A stretch of DNA of 64,000 bases from Cardiobacteriaceae bacterium (GCA_030525785.1 JAUNEA010000002.1:62001-126000), one strand, 5' to 3'. Shown: positions 1 to 10,312, counted from the stretch's first letter. The notes: a model not told the origin generated them from the sequence alone. Translations and numbers: made by a program.

Positions 1-1
1 G

Positions 2-349
2 ATTGATGAAGTGAAAGCAGCGATGCAAGGTCTGCTCTCGCCAGAAATTCGTGAAGAAATCATTGGCTTGGCTGAAGTTCGTAGCGTATTCCGTTCATCA
101 AAATTGGGCGCGATAGCAGGTTGCGTCGTGATGGATGGGGTACTCAAACGCAATAATCCTATCCGCGTTTTGCGTAATAACGTGGTTATTTATGAGGGCG
201 CGTTGGAATCCTTACGCCGTTTCAAAGACGATGTGAATGAGGTTCGCGCAGGCACAGAATGTGGTTTGGGCGTGAAAAACTACAATGATGTGCGCGAAGG
301 TGACCAAATCGAATGTTACGAGCGCGTATCCATTGAGCGTAAGCTGTAA
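2..349 (+). CDS. infB: Translation initiation factor IF-2, C-terminal part (5' end outside window)
   Basis: This is the last 115 residues of the GTPase that brings initiator tRNA to the small ribosomal subunit. Only the C-terminal beta-barrel region (domains C1 end and C2, the fMet-tRNA-binding part) is visible. It shows the conserved run around [16 protein letters not shown], then GVLKRNN, and the family ending EGDQIECYE. The reading frame is open to the left edge, so the gene starts upstream of the window. rbfA and truB follow on the same strand, which is the usual infB-rbfA-truB order. A strong hairpin with a T run separates infB from rbfA, so the transcript may be partly terminated here. 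Confidence 0.95.
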   Translation: MDEVKAAMQGLLSPEIREEIIGLAEVRSVFRSSKLGAIAGCVVMDGVLKRNNPIRVLRNNVVIYEGALESLRRFKDDVNEVRAGTECGLGVKNYNDVREGDQIECYERVSIERKL

Positions 350-364
350 GCAACTCAATCAACC

Positions 365-400
365 CAAAGCGCTTTGTGTTGGCAAAGCGCTTTGTTTTTA
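365..400 (+). terminator. Intrinsic terminator built from two copies of the CAAAGCGCTTTG palindrome
   Basis: Two perfect 12-base copies at 365-376 and 383-394 are separated by six bases (TGTTGG). Because the unit is a palindrome, the two copies pair as a 12-bp stem, and TTTTTA follows directly. It lies between infB and rbfA, which are normally cotranscribed, so it may work as an attenuator and not as a full stop. Each copy could also fold on itself. Confidence 0.65.
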
Positions 401-409
401 GGAGAGACG

Positions 410-778
410 ATGAAATTTGATAGAACCAAAAGAATTGGCGAGCAAATGCGGCGAGATTTATCACAGGCTTTGCCGATGTTGTTATCGCACCCACGCGCCT
501 CGATGTTGTCGGTAACGGCTGTGGTGGTGACGCGTGATTTATCCTTTGCCAAAGTTTATGTAACTCATATTTTGAACGATGAAGCAGAGCGGCAGATGTT
601 GGTGAAGATGTTGAACCAACAAGCGCCCCAATTTCGTCATTATTTGGCAAAGCGCTTGGATATTCGCAAAATGCCAGAATTGAGCTTTGTTTATGATCAT
701 TCGGTAGAGTATGGTGCAAAAATGGAGCAAAAGCTAAGCGCTTTGGTCAAAGATTTGCCTGATGAGGAGGAGATGTGA
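410..778 (+). CDS. rbfA: Ribosome-binding factor A
   Basis: The product is a 122-residue KH-fold protein that assists late maturation of the 30S subunit and the 5' end of 16S rRNA. The N-terminal FDRTKRIGEQMRRDLSQAL and the later DLSFAKVYVTH and LRHYLAKRLDIRKMPEL-like stretch (here FRHYLAKRLDIRKMPELSF) match the family. The ATG at 410 is chosen because GGAGAG lies at 401-406. A longer frame from 374 would only read through the palindrome hairpin. The stop codon overlaps the truB start (GTGA), so the two are translationally coupled. One palindrome copy lies near residue 80, giving AKRLD. Confidence 0.93.
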   Translation: MKFDRTKRIGEQMRRDLSQALPMLLSHPRASMLSVTAVVVTRDLSFAKVYVTHILNDEAERQMLVKMLNQQAPQFRHYLAKRLDIRKMPELSFVYDHSVEYGAKMEQKLSALVKDLPDEEEM

Positions 779-1686
779 GCCAATCTTATTCTGTTAAAAA
801 ACGCGCCCTTTCGGGCGTTTTGCTTTTTTACAAAGACGCTGGTGTGAGCAGTAATCAGGCTTTGCAACGTGTGCGTTATTTATACCGTGCTGAAAAAGCA
901 GGGCATGGTGGAACACTTGATCCCTTTGCTACAGGCTTATTGCCCATTTTGCTGGGGGAGGCGAGCAAATTTGGGCATTATCTGCTTGATGCTGATAAAA
1001 CTTACCGCGTTCGTTTGCAATTTGGTTTTGAAACCGATACCCAAGATTTAACAGGAAAACCAACGCGCCATGCCCCTATCCCTGATTTGAAATCTCTTGA
1101 CTGGGAAAGAGAACTCAAAGCGCTTTGTGGCGTGCAAATGCAACAGCCTCCGAGTTATTCTGCCTTAAAGGTAGATGGAAAACGGGCGTATGAATTGGCG
1201 CGTTCGGGCGAAGAGGTGCAGCTTTTGGCACGTGAAATTGAGATAAAGCGCTTTGAGCTTTTAGGCTTGGGTGAAGATTTTGCGGATTTGGAAGTTTGTT
1301 GCAGCAAGGGGACTTATGTACGTACGTTGGTTCAGGACTTAGCAAAGCGCTTTGGTTCAGCTGGTCATGCAAGCAAGCTAGAACGTGTGGCAGTGGGGGA
1401 TTTAAAGGTTCAGCCTCAGCATCATTTGCAAGCTTTACAAGCTTTGGCGACCGAACAAAGCGCTTTAGATGCCCTTTTGTTGCCATTGGAGACTTGCGTA
1501 GCAAAATTGCCACGCCTTGCTGTTCCTGATGAAAAAATTCGCTATCTTATCAATGGTAACGATGTTTTTGTGGCAACAGAGCTTGAGGGAGAAGTGGCGT
1601 TGTATCATGCAGAAAAGTTTTTAGGCGTGGGAGAAGTGAAGGGGCGGCGCGTGTTTCCCAAACGGTTATGTCAGCGTTTGGAGTGA
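775..1686 (+). CDS. truB: tRNA pseudouridine(55) synthase
   Basis: The 303-residue enzyme converts U55 to pseudouridine in the T arm of most tRNAs. The catalytic aspartate is D49 in GHGGTLDPFATGLLP. The RNA-binding CSKGTYVRTLVQDLA segment and a C-terminal PUA-like part are present. The start is GTG at 775, overlapping the rbfA stop, with GAGGAGG upstream. Four palindrome copies lie in this gene and are read as KAL, KRF, AKRF and QSAL. rpsO, which often follows truB, is absent. The next gene is an autotransporter with its own promoter. Confidence 0.96.
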   Translation: MSQSYSVKKRALSGVLLFYKDAGVSSNQALQRVRYLYRAEKAGHGGTLDPFATGLLPILLGEASKFGHYLLDADKTYRVRLQFGFETDTQDLTGKPTRHAPIPDLKSLDWERELKALCGVQMQQPPSYSALKVDGKRAYELARSGEEVQLLAREIEIKRFELLGLGEDFADLEVCCSKGTYVRTLVQDLAKRFGSAGHASKLERVAVGDLKVQPQHHLQALQALATEQSALDALLLPLETCVAKLPRLAVPDEKIRYLINGNDVFVATELEGEVALYHAEKFLGVGEVKGRRVFPKRLCQRLE

Positions 1687-1723
1687 AAGAGAAGATGTTT
1701 GTTTGTTGAAGAATAAAGATTTT

Positions 1724-1752
1724 TTGAAAGTTGAATAAATCGTGAATAAAAT
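1724..1752 (+). promoter_or_regulatory. Sigma-70-type promoter of the autotransporter gene
   Basis: TTGAAA at 1724-1729 and TAAAAT at 1747-1752 are 17 bases apart. Transcription would start near 1759 and leave a leader of about 57 bases, with GAGGAG at 1804-1809 as ribosome binding site. Assignment is from sequence only. Confidence 0.55.
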
Positions 1753-1815
1753 GCAAACAAGGGTTTGACGAAAAATTAAACTCTATGTTCTTGATTTACC
1801 AACGAGGAGTTCATC

Positions 1816-4800
1816 ATGTCTAAGAAAAAAATGGATACCCAAAGCGCTTTGTCTGTGGTGATGATTGGCGCACTCTCTACGTTCACGACAGAAGCTCAGG
1901 CAGTGGATTGTGTGCCAGATGTGAGCAATACCAACAGTTATGATTTATCGGGACAATTGTGTGATATTCAAATCAATTCGAGTCATGGTGATTTGGTTTT
2001 TAATATTCAAGATAGCACGACAAATATCCGTCAAGATGCTACTTTGGGCGTTGATGCTGGCAAAAATAATAAGAATAGTGTGTTTGCTAGGGGGGGTAGA
2101 GATACTACGGTAGAAGCTAAGAATCTTAATGTGAATGCAAGTGCTAAAGCTGAAACGCGTTTATTCATTGGAAGCATGGATGCCCCAGCGATTGTGAAAT
2201 TAGATGGCAATTTTACGGCTAATGGTCTAACAGGTGATAATACCGTTATTGCCTTATTAGGTACGAATCCTTTATTAGAAGTGAATCAATCGGCTTCTAT
2301 TTCTGGTGCATTTAATACGGGATTAATTTTAAATGGGATAATGCCTAATGTAACCATCAAAGAAAATTTGATTATTGATCAACAATCAGAAGTGGTAACA
2401 AGTTCGACACCAACCCTTGCAGGAATTCATTTAGGCAGTGGAAACTTAAATGTAGAGCAAAACATTAATATTAAAACAGCACTTAATCAGGGTAATGCAC
2501 AGGCTATTCTTGCTGGCTCAGGTGCGATAAAAACACCTGTTTTAAATATTAATGCAACGGCTAAGGCTCATGGAATTACAGTAGAAAGAAGTAGGTATGA
2601 TGGATTATTGATTGAGGCTGGTGCGCCAATTACATTAGCCACAACTCCTGTGCTGGATACAGCGAAATTATCCTTTGGAAGTAACACAACCATCGAAACG
2701 CAGGAAGGCAAAGCGCTTTTGATTAAAGATGAAAGTGGAAGTCCTGTATTTAAAACGATGAATATCACCAATGAAGGAACTTTACAATCTCATAAGAGTG
2801 ATGCCATTTCTACATCGGTAGATAGTTCTATGGGGGGCGTATCACCCGAAACTATTAACATCTCAATAGAGAATCGTGGGAATATCTTAGCGGGCGATTT
2901 GAATCAATATGCGATTAAATTAGGCACAGGAGATAATCAGCTTGTGTCAACAGGTGGGAAAATCAGAGGTAAAGTTAATCTGGGATACTCTCCAACAGAC
3001 AAGGTTGCAGAAGTTAGATTATCTGGAACCGATTTGAATGAAATGTCTGCTTTATTATCGGCATCTAATTCTCGGTTAATCTTAGACCAAAGTTTGACAG
3101 CGTCCAGTCATCATCATTTAACTTCATTGGTTGCAGGGAATACTCATCTGGATGGGCAATGGCAATCCATAGAAGTCGGAGTAGGAACAGTAAAACAAGG
3201 GCATTTAAGCAGTGATGGAAATAAAGCCATTTTGCGTATTGGTAGTGATTTAGATAGTACTAAATCTCAAAAAGAGGGAAATATCGATCTATTTAGCAGT
3301 AGCACTACAGAAGCTCCTCAATTGCTTATTGGTAAAAATGGGGTTCTGGCTTTAGATAAAGATGTGAAATTGGGCGTGATTAGGCTTAATCATTATATTG
3401 GTAGTGGTTCTATGTGGAGTGAGCAGGGTAAAGTTATCAATAAAGGGATTATTGATTTAACGCTTGGCTCTGATGAAGCAGATGATAGGTTACTGATTAG
3501 CAAAGGTACAGTGTTCGATGAAAATATCCATGTTTATGAAAGCCAAAAAGATGAAGGAAAAATTATTGTTAACAGTGAATGGTACAGAGGCAATAAACAG
3601 AAAAATGATAAAGTTGAAATCGTAGGGAATTTAGGAGCGAATTCAGTCACCAAGGTTGAAGTTAAAGGAGGAGTGATTAAGGGGGATTTTAACCCTGATG
3701 ATGAAAATGGCGGTAAAGTTAAATTATTTTCTGGGGAATTTGAAAATCCTGTGATTGAAGTCGAGGGTGTTGCATTCGATGGAAACTTTATAGGTTCTGC
3801 GCGTATCAATAGTACCGCTTATGAGGCACAATTGATGCGCAAAAGGGCAGATTATCAAGACAACAACGACTTAATGCATGGAAAAACCATCGAAGAGCTG
3901 GATCATAATCCCGCAGATGCACCTAAAGAAGGAGAGCGCTTTGGAGCTACTGATTTGAGCCATAGATTTACATGGGTTACAGCAGTGCTAAAGCCAAGTA
4001 CTCCAATGGCACCTATTTATGTGGCAGGGGCAACAGCGTATTTGAATATGGAGCGTAATACTCAAGAAGCGCTTTTTGATCAAATCAGTACCTTCCATGA
4101 GAGACGTGGTAGTTCTTTTGTTCCACATGGGCAAGATCAATTAACATGGGGGCGTTTACATGTGCGCACGCATGAAGAGAAAGGTCAGGATCGTTTTGAT
4201 TATGAACAAAAAACTCAACAATTGAGCTTGGGTCATGATGTGGTTCATGATGGAGGAATTACAGGGGCATTTGTGAACATAGGTAAAAGCAATGTGGATT
4301 ATTTTGATGCCTACCGTGCTGAGAGTGGTCGAGTGGTTGAGGATAAATTCACAGGCAAAGGTAAATCGAGCCAAATTGGTGTAGGCGTTTCGCATACCTT
4401 ACCCTTTGATGATTTCAAAGGTTATGTGGATATTAGTGCGCAGGCGAGCTATTTACGCAATGAATATCAAGCGCGTAGTGGCGTGTCTGGCAAAAACAAA
4501 GGCAAAGCGCTTTCCTTATCGGCTGAGGCGGGTTATGCCTTCCAAGTGGCAGAGAAAGTTGCGATTGAGCCACAGGTTCAGGTGATTTATCAAAATGTGA
4601 AACTCAAGGATTTCCAAGATTCTTCAGGGCTGGATATTCGGTATCGTGATGGAGACCAAGTGCGTAGCCGTGTTGGGGCAAGAGTTATCTTTGGGGAACA
4701 AAGCGCTTTAGGTGCGCCAAAAGTTTATGCAAAAGCCAATGTTTGGCACAATGGTAAGGCGAGTAGCAAGGTTTCTCTTGACACAACTGAGTTGAGCGAG

Positions 4801-4956
4801 AAACACAGCAAAACTTGGTTAGATACAGGCATTGGAGCGAGTGTTCCACTCGGTGCAAATGGCTTGCTTTACGGCGATGCACACTATGAACGCAATCTGG
4901 GTGGCGAAAAACGCAAAGGCTTCGGTTTAAATGTTGGTATTCGCTATGACTGGTAA
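1816..4956 (+). CDS. Autotransporter (type Va secretion) with C-terminal outer membrane beta-barrel
   Basis: The 1046-residue protein has a signal peptide at residues 1-29 ending TEAQA. A long Asn, Ser, Gly and Thr rich passenger follows, with repeated LN and IN strands typical of a beta-helix. From about residue 770 to the end it has an autotransporter barrel (LTWGRLHVRTHE, alternating hydrophobic strands, closing NVGIRYDW with a terminal aromatic). The only cysteines seen are two near the mature N terminus (VDCVPD and QLCDI), which could form a disulfide. The passenger should be displayed on or released from the surface. I see no protease triad or known adhesin motif, so its function is unknown. 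Palindrome copies are sparse in the passenger and more frequent near the barrel. One copy gives the QSAL inside the signal peptide. Confidence 0.9.
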   Translation: MSKKKMDTQSALSVVMIGALSTFTTEAQAVDCVPDVSNTNSYDLSGQLCDIQINSSHGDLVFNIQDSTTNIRQDATLGVDAGKNNKNSVFARGGRDTTVEAKNLNVNASAKAETRLFIGSMDAPAIVKLDGNFTANGLTGDNTVIALLGTNPLLEVNQSASISGAFNTGLILNGIMPNVTIKENLIIDQQSEVVTSSTPTLAGIHLGSGNLNVEQNINIKTALNQGNAQAILAGSGAIKTPVLNINATAKAHGITVERSRYDGLLIEAGAPITLATTPVLDTAKLSFGSNTTIETQEGKALLIKDESGSPVFKTMNITNEGTLQSHKSDAISTSVDSSMGGVSPETINISIENRGNILAGDLNQYAIKLGTGDNQLVSTGGKIRGKVNLGYSPTDKVAEVRLSGTDLNEMSALLSASNSRLILDQSLTASSHHHLTSLVAGNTHLDGQWQSIEVGVGTVKQGHLSSDGNKAILRIGSDLDSTKSQKEGNIDLFSSSTTEAPQLLIGKNGVLALDKDVKLGVIRLNHYIGSGSMWSEQGKVINKGIIDLTLGSDEADDRLLISKGTVFDENIHVYESQKDEGKIIVNSEWYRGNKQKNDKVEIVGNLGANSVTKVEVKGGVIKGDFNPDDENGGKVKLFSGEFENPVIEVEGVAFDGNFIGSARINSTAYEAQLMRKRADYQDNNDLMHGKTIEELDHNPADAPKEGERFGATDLSHRFTWVTAVLKPSTPMAPIYVAGATAYLNMERNTQEALFDQISTFHERRGSSFVPHGQDQLTWGRLHVRTHEEKGQDRFDYEQKTQQLSLGHDVVHDGGITGAFVNIGKSNVDYFDAYRAESGRVVEDKFTGKGKSSQIGVGVSHTLPFDDFKGYVDISAQASYLRNEYQARSGVSGKNKGKALSLSAEAGYAFQVAEKVAIEPQVQVIYQNVKLKDFQDSSGLDIRYRDGDQVRSRVGARVIFGEQSALGAPKVYAKANVWHNGKASSKVSLDTTELSEKHSKTWLDTGIGASVPLGANGLLYGDAHYERNLGGEKRKGFGLNVGIRYDW

Positions 4957-5160
4957 CAAAGCGCTTTGATTTATCTTGGAGCTTTGACTCCCAATCCAGC
5001 AGGGGCATCATGCCCCTGAACCTTGCAAAGTATGGTAAAAAGAAACCCCCACTCAAAACATAATTTTGGTGGGGGTTTACTTTTTAATGCCCTGGATTCA
5101 AGGGGGTATCTATTCCTTGAGGGGGCTTGGAGGTAAAACAGCCCCCCAAAGCGCTTTGGG
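4957..5160. other. Intergenic region between convergent autotransporter and groEL genes
   Basis: It begins with a full palindrome copy directly after the autotransporter stop codon (4957-4968). It then holds a 7-bp hairpin (5001-5007 with 5011-5017) without a T run, the bidirectional terminator listed separately, and a G-rich stretch. At the groEL end there is a 16-base palindrome, CCCAAAGCGCTTTGGG (5145-5160), abutting the groEL stop codon. No gene is seen. Confidence 0.6.
5043..5085. terminator. Bidirectional intrinsic terminator
   Basis: AAACCCCCAC at 5043-5052 pairs with GTGGGGGTTT at 5069-5078, a 10-bp stem. TTTTT follows on the plus strand at 5081-5085, and a T-rich tail (TTTCTTTTT on the minus strand) follows in the other direction. 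It can serve both the autotransporter and the groESL operon. Confidence 0.8.
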
Positions 5161-6870
<1,710 letters not shown>

Positions 6871-7155
6871 TTATTGAATAATGGCGAAGATTTCTTCTTC
6901 ACGCATAATCAAATATTCCACGCCATCGACTTTTACTTCTGAGCCAGTGAATTTGCCAAATAAAACGCGGTCACCTACTTTTACGGTTAAAGGATAGGTT
7001 TCACCATGTTTGACTTTACCAGAGCCTACCGCAACTACCACGCCTTGTGCAGGTTTTTCAGTGGCTGAGCCAGGCAGAACAATACCACCAGCAGTCGTTT
7101 TTTCTTCATCTTCACGTTTCACAACCACACGGTCATACAAAGGTTTTAAGTTCAT
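6871..7155 (-). CDS. groES: Co-chaperonin GroES (10 kDa)
   Basis: The 94-residue lid of the GroEL cage has the family hallmarks: [14 protein letters not shown], the mobile loop around [18 protein letters not shown], and the roof segment GDRVLFGKF. The start is set by AGGAG just upstream. A heat-shock-like promoter lies about 80 bases upstream. Confidence 0.99.
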   Translation of the reverse strand: MNLKPLYDRVVVKREDEEKTTAGGIVLPGSATEKPAQGVVVAVGSGKVKHGETYPLTVKVGDRVLFGKFTGSEVKVDGVEYLIMREEEIFAIIQ

Positions 7156-7235
7156 AAAAACTCCTAATCATTTGAGCTATTAAAATAAGTGATGGGTTCA
7201 CGCCCAAAGCGCTTTGTCTTAGGGTGAACATGGAA

Positions 7236-7270
7236 TCTTAAATAAGGGAGAAAGGGCAAGATTCAAGAGT
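7236..7270 (-). promoter_or_regulatory. Possible heat-shock (sigma-32-like) promoter of groESL
   Basis: Read on the minus strand, CTTGAAT is followed after about 13 bases by CCCTTATTT. This partly resembles the sigma-32 pattern CTTGAAA and CCCCATNT. The -35 part is good and the -10 part is weak. No CIRCE element is present, which fits sigma-32 control better than HrcA control. Confidence 0.4.
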
Positions 7271-7271
7271 A

Positions 7272-7302
7272 AAACAAGTGATTTTTTATGAATCACTTGT
7301 TT
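7272..7302 (-). terminator. Intrinsic terminator downstream of aroG
   Basis: A perfect 12-bp stem (7272-7283 with 7291-7302) with a 7-base loop is followed by T-rich sequence on the minus strand (TTTTAC) and an even better T run on the plus strand. It separates aroG from the groESL promoter. Confidence 0.7.
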
Positions 7303-7323
7303 TTATTGGTGTTTATCTGGAAA

Positions 7324-8403
7324 TTAAAGCGCTTTGGGCGAGCGTTTCATGCGTAGGGCGCTGGCATGGGCGAGCTTTGCTAACACCACTTCGGTATCCT
7401 CCCAGCCAATGCAGGCATCGGTAATACTCTGACCATAATGTAAAGTGCTTATGGCTTGACCTTCAATATGTTTTTGCGCTCCAGCGTGAAGATGACTTTC
7501 AATCATGACGCCAAAAATAGATTCATTACCAGAGATGATTTGTTCGCAAACGTCTTCGCAGACAATCAATTGGCGTTCATGTTGTTTGTTGGAATTGGCG
7601 TGAGAGAAATCCACCATAATTTTGATGGGAACGCCTGCTTTTGCCAAAGCGCTTTCGGCGGCTTTGATGTGTTCAGCGCTGTAGTTAGGCCCATTTGAAC
7701 CACCGCGCAAAATCAAATGGCTATCTTCATTGCCAATGGTTTTGACAATGGCAGAATGCCCAAATTTGGTTACCGATAAAAAGGCATGTGGCGCACGAGC
7801 TGAGCTGATGGCATCAATGGCAATTTGCACATCGCCGAGTGTGCCGTTTTTAAAGCCAACAGGGCAAGATAAGCCTGAGGCTAACTGGCGATGCACTTGG
7901 CTTTCGGTTGTCCGCGCACCAATAGCCCCCCAGCTAACCAAATCCGCCAAATATTGAGGCGTAATCATATCCAGATATTCCACCGCTACAGGCATGCCTT
8001 TATGATTCAAATCCAGCAGCAATTGGCGGGCGATACGCAAGCCATCATTAATGGCATAGCTACCATCTAAATAGGGATCATTGAGTAAGCCTTTCCAGCC
8101 AACGGTTGTGCGTGGTTTTTCAAAATAAACGCGCATCACAATTTCTAATTCATGGCGATATTGTTCACGCAAAAGGCGTAAGCGGTCAGCATATTCATGG
8201 GCTGCATGAATATCATGAATTGAGCAAGGGCCAATGACGACCAACAAACGGCGGTCTTCATCATAGAGTTGATTGTGAATGGCGTTGCGCGTTTGTACCA
8301 CACACTGGGATACTTGTTCTGTGATAGGGAAACGTTCTAGTAACGCAATAGGAGGTAGAAGTTCTTGAATTTCTTGGATACGGGTATCATCAGTTTTATG
8401 CAT
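7324..8403 (-). CDS. aroG: 3-deoxy-7-phosphoheptulonate synthase (class I, AroG-like)
   Basis: This 359-residue enzyme condenses phosphoenolpyruvate and erythrose 4-phosphate, the first step of the shikimate pathway to aromatic amino acids. Conserved elements are VVIGPCSIHD, VGWKGLLNDP, the GARTTESQVHR segment, PVGFKNGT, the metal-site histidine in FGHSA, and FSHANSNK near the end. The central MITPQYLADLVSWGAIGARTTESQ is closer to the Phe-regulated AroG than to AroF, so phenylalanine feedback is the best guess. It stands alone, with its own terminator. The final residues PKAL are encoded by a palindrome copy. Confidence 0.95.
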   Translation of the reverse strand: MHKTDDTRIQEIQELLPPIALLERFPITEQVSQCVVQTRNAIHNQLYDEDRRLLVVIGPCSIHDIHAAHEYADRLRLLREQYRHELEIVMRVYFEKPRTTVGWKGLLNDPYLDGSYAINDGLRIARQLLLDLNHKGMPVAVEYLDMITPQYLADLVSWGAIGARTTESQVHRQLASGLSCPVGFKNGTLGDVQIAIDAISSARAPHAFLSVTKFGHSAIVKTIGNEDSHLILRGGSNGPNYSAEHIKAAESALAKAGVPIKIMVDFSHANSNKQHERQLIVCEDVCEQIISGNESIFGVMIESHLHAGAQKHIEGQAISTLHYGQSITDACIGWEDTEVVLAKLAHASALRMKRSPKAL

Positions 8404-8488
8404 AGGAGCCTCATTAGAGAAAATTGGGGAAAGGGTTTACCCTAAAGGATAAATTTCTCAGATGCAAGGCTGGGCATGAAAAAGGTGT

Positions 8489-8537
8489 AAAAAAGCGCTT
8501 TGTGTGATGAAAATTCACCAGTAAACAAAGCGCTTTG
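8489..8537 (-). terminator. Paired-palindrome terminator downstream of the cytochrome b561 gene
   Basis: Copies at 8492-8501 and 8526-8537 can pair as a stem of about 11 bp across a loop of some 24 bases. On the minus strand the second half runs into CTTTTTTAC, a T run suited to intrinsic termination. Confidence 0.5.
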
Positions 8538-8558
8538 GATTGGGTGGGATAAAAGGAA

Positions 8559-9092
8559 TTAGCGGGAGCGAGGTTTGATAATCATTGGGCGAACCAAATC
8601 ATGCTTAAGCCACCAGCTGCTTAATATCACTGCCACCACATGTAGCCCTACGATAGCTTGTAAAACCCAAGCAATTTGTCCATGAATTTCATCAAGTTCA
8701 TAACCTTTGTCGTAGAGCTTATCAAGTAGTTCTGTTTCATTAGCGGCATGATAACCTGTAAATGCAAGACCAGCGATACAAAACCACATGAGCCAAATGG
8801 CAAGTAAGCCGAAATGATTATGACCATTTTGGCGATGTTCGCGGTGTTTTAATTCTTGAATATGGCGCAACAAGCCTTTAGGCGTGGGGATTAAATCTCG
8901 AAAACGTGCAGGTTCAGAAGCGCCCAATACAGACCATGTTAAGCGCACCAATACCAATGCGACAGCTAAATAGCCTAGAGCTTGATGTGGAGTTGAAGCG
9001 GGTCGTAGCCAAAATAAATTTGCCAACACACAAAATGCAACAACCCAGTGACTGGAACGCACCAATCTATCCCATGTAAATTTCTCTTTCAT
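8559..9092 (-). CDS. Cytochrome b561 family membrane protein
   Basis: The 177-residue protein has four hydrophobic segments (about 15-30, 38-56, 93-113 and 139-160) and matches the di-haem cytochrome b561 / hydrogenase-type b family. It opens with WDRLVRSSHW (H15). Further histidines at 36, 137 (DEIHGQ) and 151 (GLHVVAV) are the likely haem ligands. It would pass electrons across or along the inner membrane. The next gene upstream encodes a periplasmic cytochrome b562, so the two may be redox partners. No partner dehydrogenase is nearby. The electron donor cannot be read from the sequence. Confidence 0.85.
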   Translation of the reverse strand: MKEKFTWDRLVRSSHWVVAFCVLANLFWLRPASTPHQALGYLAVALVLVRLTWSVLGASEPARFRDLIPTPKGLLRHIQELKHREHRQNGHNHFGLLAIWLMWFCIAGLAFTGYHAANETELLDKLYDKGYELDEIHGQIAWVLQAIVGLHVVAVILSSWWLKHDLVRPMIIKPRSR

Positions 9093-9118
9093 GAATTATC
9101 TCCTGTATCCAGACACAA

Positions 9119-9167
9119 TAAAGCGCTTTGAAAAAGCCCTATGGTCAGGCATGTTCAAAGCGCTTTG
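9119..9167 (-). terminator. Palindrome pair between the two cytochrome genes
   Basis: Copies at 9119-9130 and 9156-9167 are separated by 25 bases and could pair. The minus-strand tail (TTATTG) is a weak T run. This may only reduce readthrough from the b562 gene to the b561 gene. Confidence 0.3.
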
Positions 9168-9173
9168 AGGATT

Positions 9174-9596
9174 TTAGTTTACTTTGAAATATTGATGCCC
9201 TTGACGGCGAGATTGTTTGATAATGTCAATCAAAGTTTGGACTTTGTCAGCATCTTGAGCATTAATGGCATCTTGAAGTTGAGTGATTTGCTCATGTAAT
9301 TGATTCATGCCTTCTTCATAAGTAGCTTTGTCTTCTTCGCTGGCATCAGGATTGGATAAGCCTTGTGCTTTGGCTTGTAAAGTATATTTTAAGAGTTCGG
9401 CAACGGCGGTTTTGCGCTCTTCCCAGTCTGAGCTACGTTCGATGGTACGGAAATTGCGCCCCATCGTTTTCATGGTTTTGTTCAAATCCATGCTAGGGTC
9501 GATGATGGCGCTCTCGGAAGTGCTTTGGGGAGGAGTGGTATCTGCAAAGGTAGGAAAGCTAGCGAACAGTAATGCGATTAAAGCAATTTTTTTCAT
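9174..9596 (-). CDS. cybC: Cytochrome b562 (periplasmic four-helix haem protein)
   Basis: The 140-residue protein starts with a signal peptide (MKKIALIALLFASFPTFA, cleavage after A18). The mature part aligns by eye with E. coli cytochrome b562. DLNKTMKTMGRNFRTIER matches the first helix and places M42 as axial haem ligand. The C-terminal RRQGHQYF places H134 as the second ligand. Both ligands are therefore kept. Its function in E. coli is unclear; here the adjacent cytochrome b561 suggests electron transfer between membrane and periplasm. A Fur-like sequence and an inverted repeat sit just upstream. Confidence 0.8.
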   Translation of the reverse strand: MKKIALIALLFASFPTFADTTPPQSTSESAIIDPSMDLNKTMKTMGRNFRTIERSSDWEERKTAVAELLKYTLQAKAQGLSNPDASEEDKATYEEGMNQLHEQITQLQDAINAQDADKVQTLIDIIKQSRRQGHQYFKVN

Positions 9597-9612
9597 GGTA
9601 ATGCCTCTTTTT

Positions 9613-9646
9613 TATGATAATCATAGCGTTATCTTGATGGATAACG
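9613..9646. promoter_or_regulatory. Possible operator region of cybC: Fur-like palindrome plus inverted repeat
   Basis: TATGATAATCATA at 9613-9625 contains the central 11 bases of the Fur consensus (ATGATAATCAT), but the flanks do not fit. Next to it CGTTATC (9627-9633) and GATAACG (9640-9646) form a 7-bp inverted repeat with a 6-base gap. Both lie 17-50 bases before the cybC start, where a repressor could act. Assignment to Fur is tentative. Confidence 0.35.
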
Positions 9647-9721
9647 TATGCCATCTTATCATTTGCTCAAAGCGCTTTAATTTACGGCTTGGTCACTCAA
9701 TCGCTTGCTCTTGTTAAGAGT

Positions 9722-10312
9722 TTATTTTAGGAGAGGGAGAAAACCATTTAGCAACATTTGCACGGATACGCAGATTAAAATCATGCCCATTAATCGTTCA
9801 ATAGCTTTTAAACCACGCGTTCCTAAAATGCGATACAAATTCTGAGCGTATAACAAAATCGCGCAGCTGATTCCCCATGCGATAAAAATGGCTATCAAGA
9901 GGTGAATAGGGGAACTGGAGCTTTGGCGCAATAAGATAATGGTAGCGAGTAAAGAGGGGCCAGCAATGAGTGGGGTGGCGAGTGGAACAAGCAGTGGTTC
10001 TTCATTTTCTTCTTCCTCTTCGCTCATAGCAGAATGATTGCGTAATGGGAAAATCATGCGAATAGCAATAATCATCAACACTACACCGCCACCAATGGCA
10101 ACAGCAGCTGGAGTCAAGCCTAATATTTTTAACAAACTTGGGCCAGAGAATAAAAATAATAGCATCAGGCATAAAGCTATGATGAGTTCGCGGAGCAATA
10201 CAGGGCGACGGCGTTCAGGTTTGACATTCTTCAAGACAGAGAGAAACATGGGAATGTTGCCCAATGGATCCATGATAAGAAAGAGAGTAACAGCAATAGC
10301 GAAAATATCCAT
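9722..10312 (-). CDS. MarC/YhgN family integral membrane protein
   Basis: The 196-residue protein has six hydrophobic segments and the family features LFLIMDPLGNIPMFLSVLK near the N terminus, GGGVVLMIIAIRMIFP in the middle, and LATPLIAGPSLLATIILL. It resembles E. coli YhgN more than MarC. The transported substrate, if any, is not known for the family. The ATG at 10312 is chosen because AAGGA precedes it at the right distance and the family begins with this segment. An upstream ATG at 10351 would add 13 atypical residues. A loop of five consecutive glutamates (SEEEEENEE) is unusual. Confidence 0.85.
   Translation of the reverse strand: MDIFAIAVTLFLIMDPLGNIPMFLSVLKNVKPERRRPVLLRELIIALCLMLLFLFSGPSLLKILGLTPAAVAIGGGVVLMIIAIRMIFPLRNHSAMSEEEEENEEPLLVPLATPLIAGPSLLATIILLRQSSSSPIHLLIAIFIAWGISCAILLYAQNLYRILGTRGLKAIERLMGMILICVSVQMLLNGFLPLLK

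Noticed and set aside
7156-7323. CIRCE operator upstream of groES
   Set aside because: No TTAGCACTC-9-GAGTGCTAA repeat is present. The inverted repeat at 7272-7302 is a terminator of aroG.
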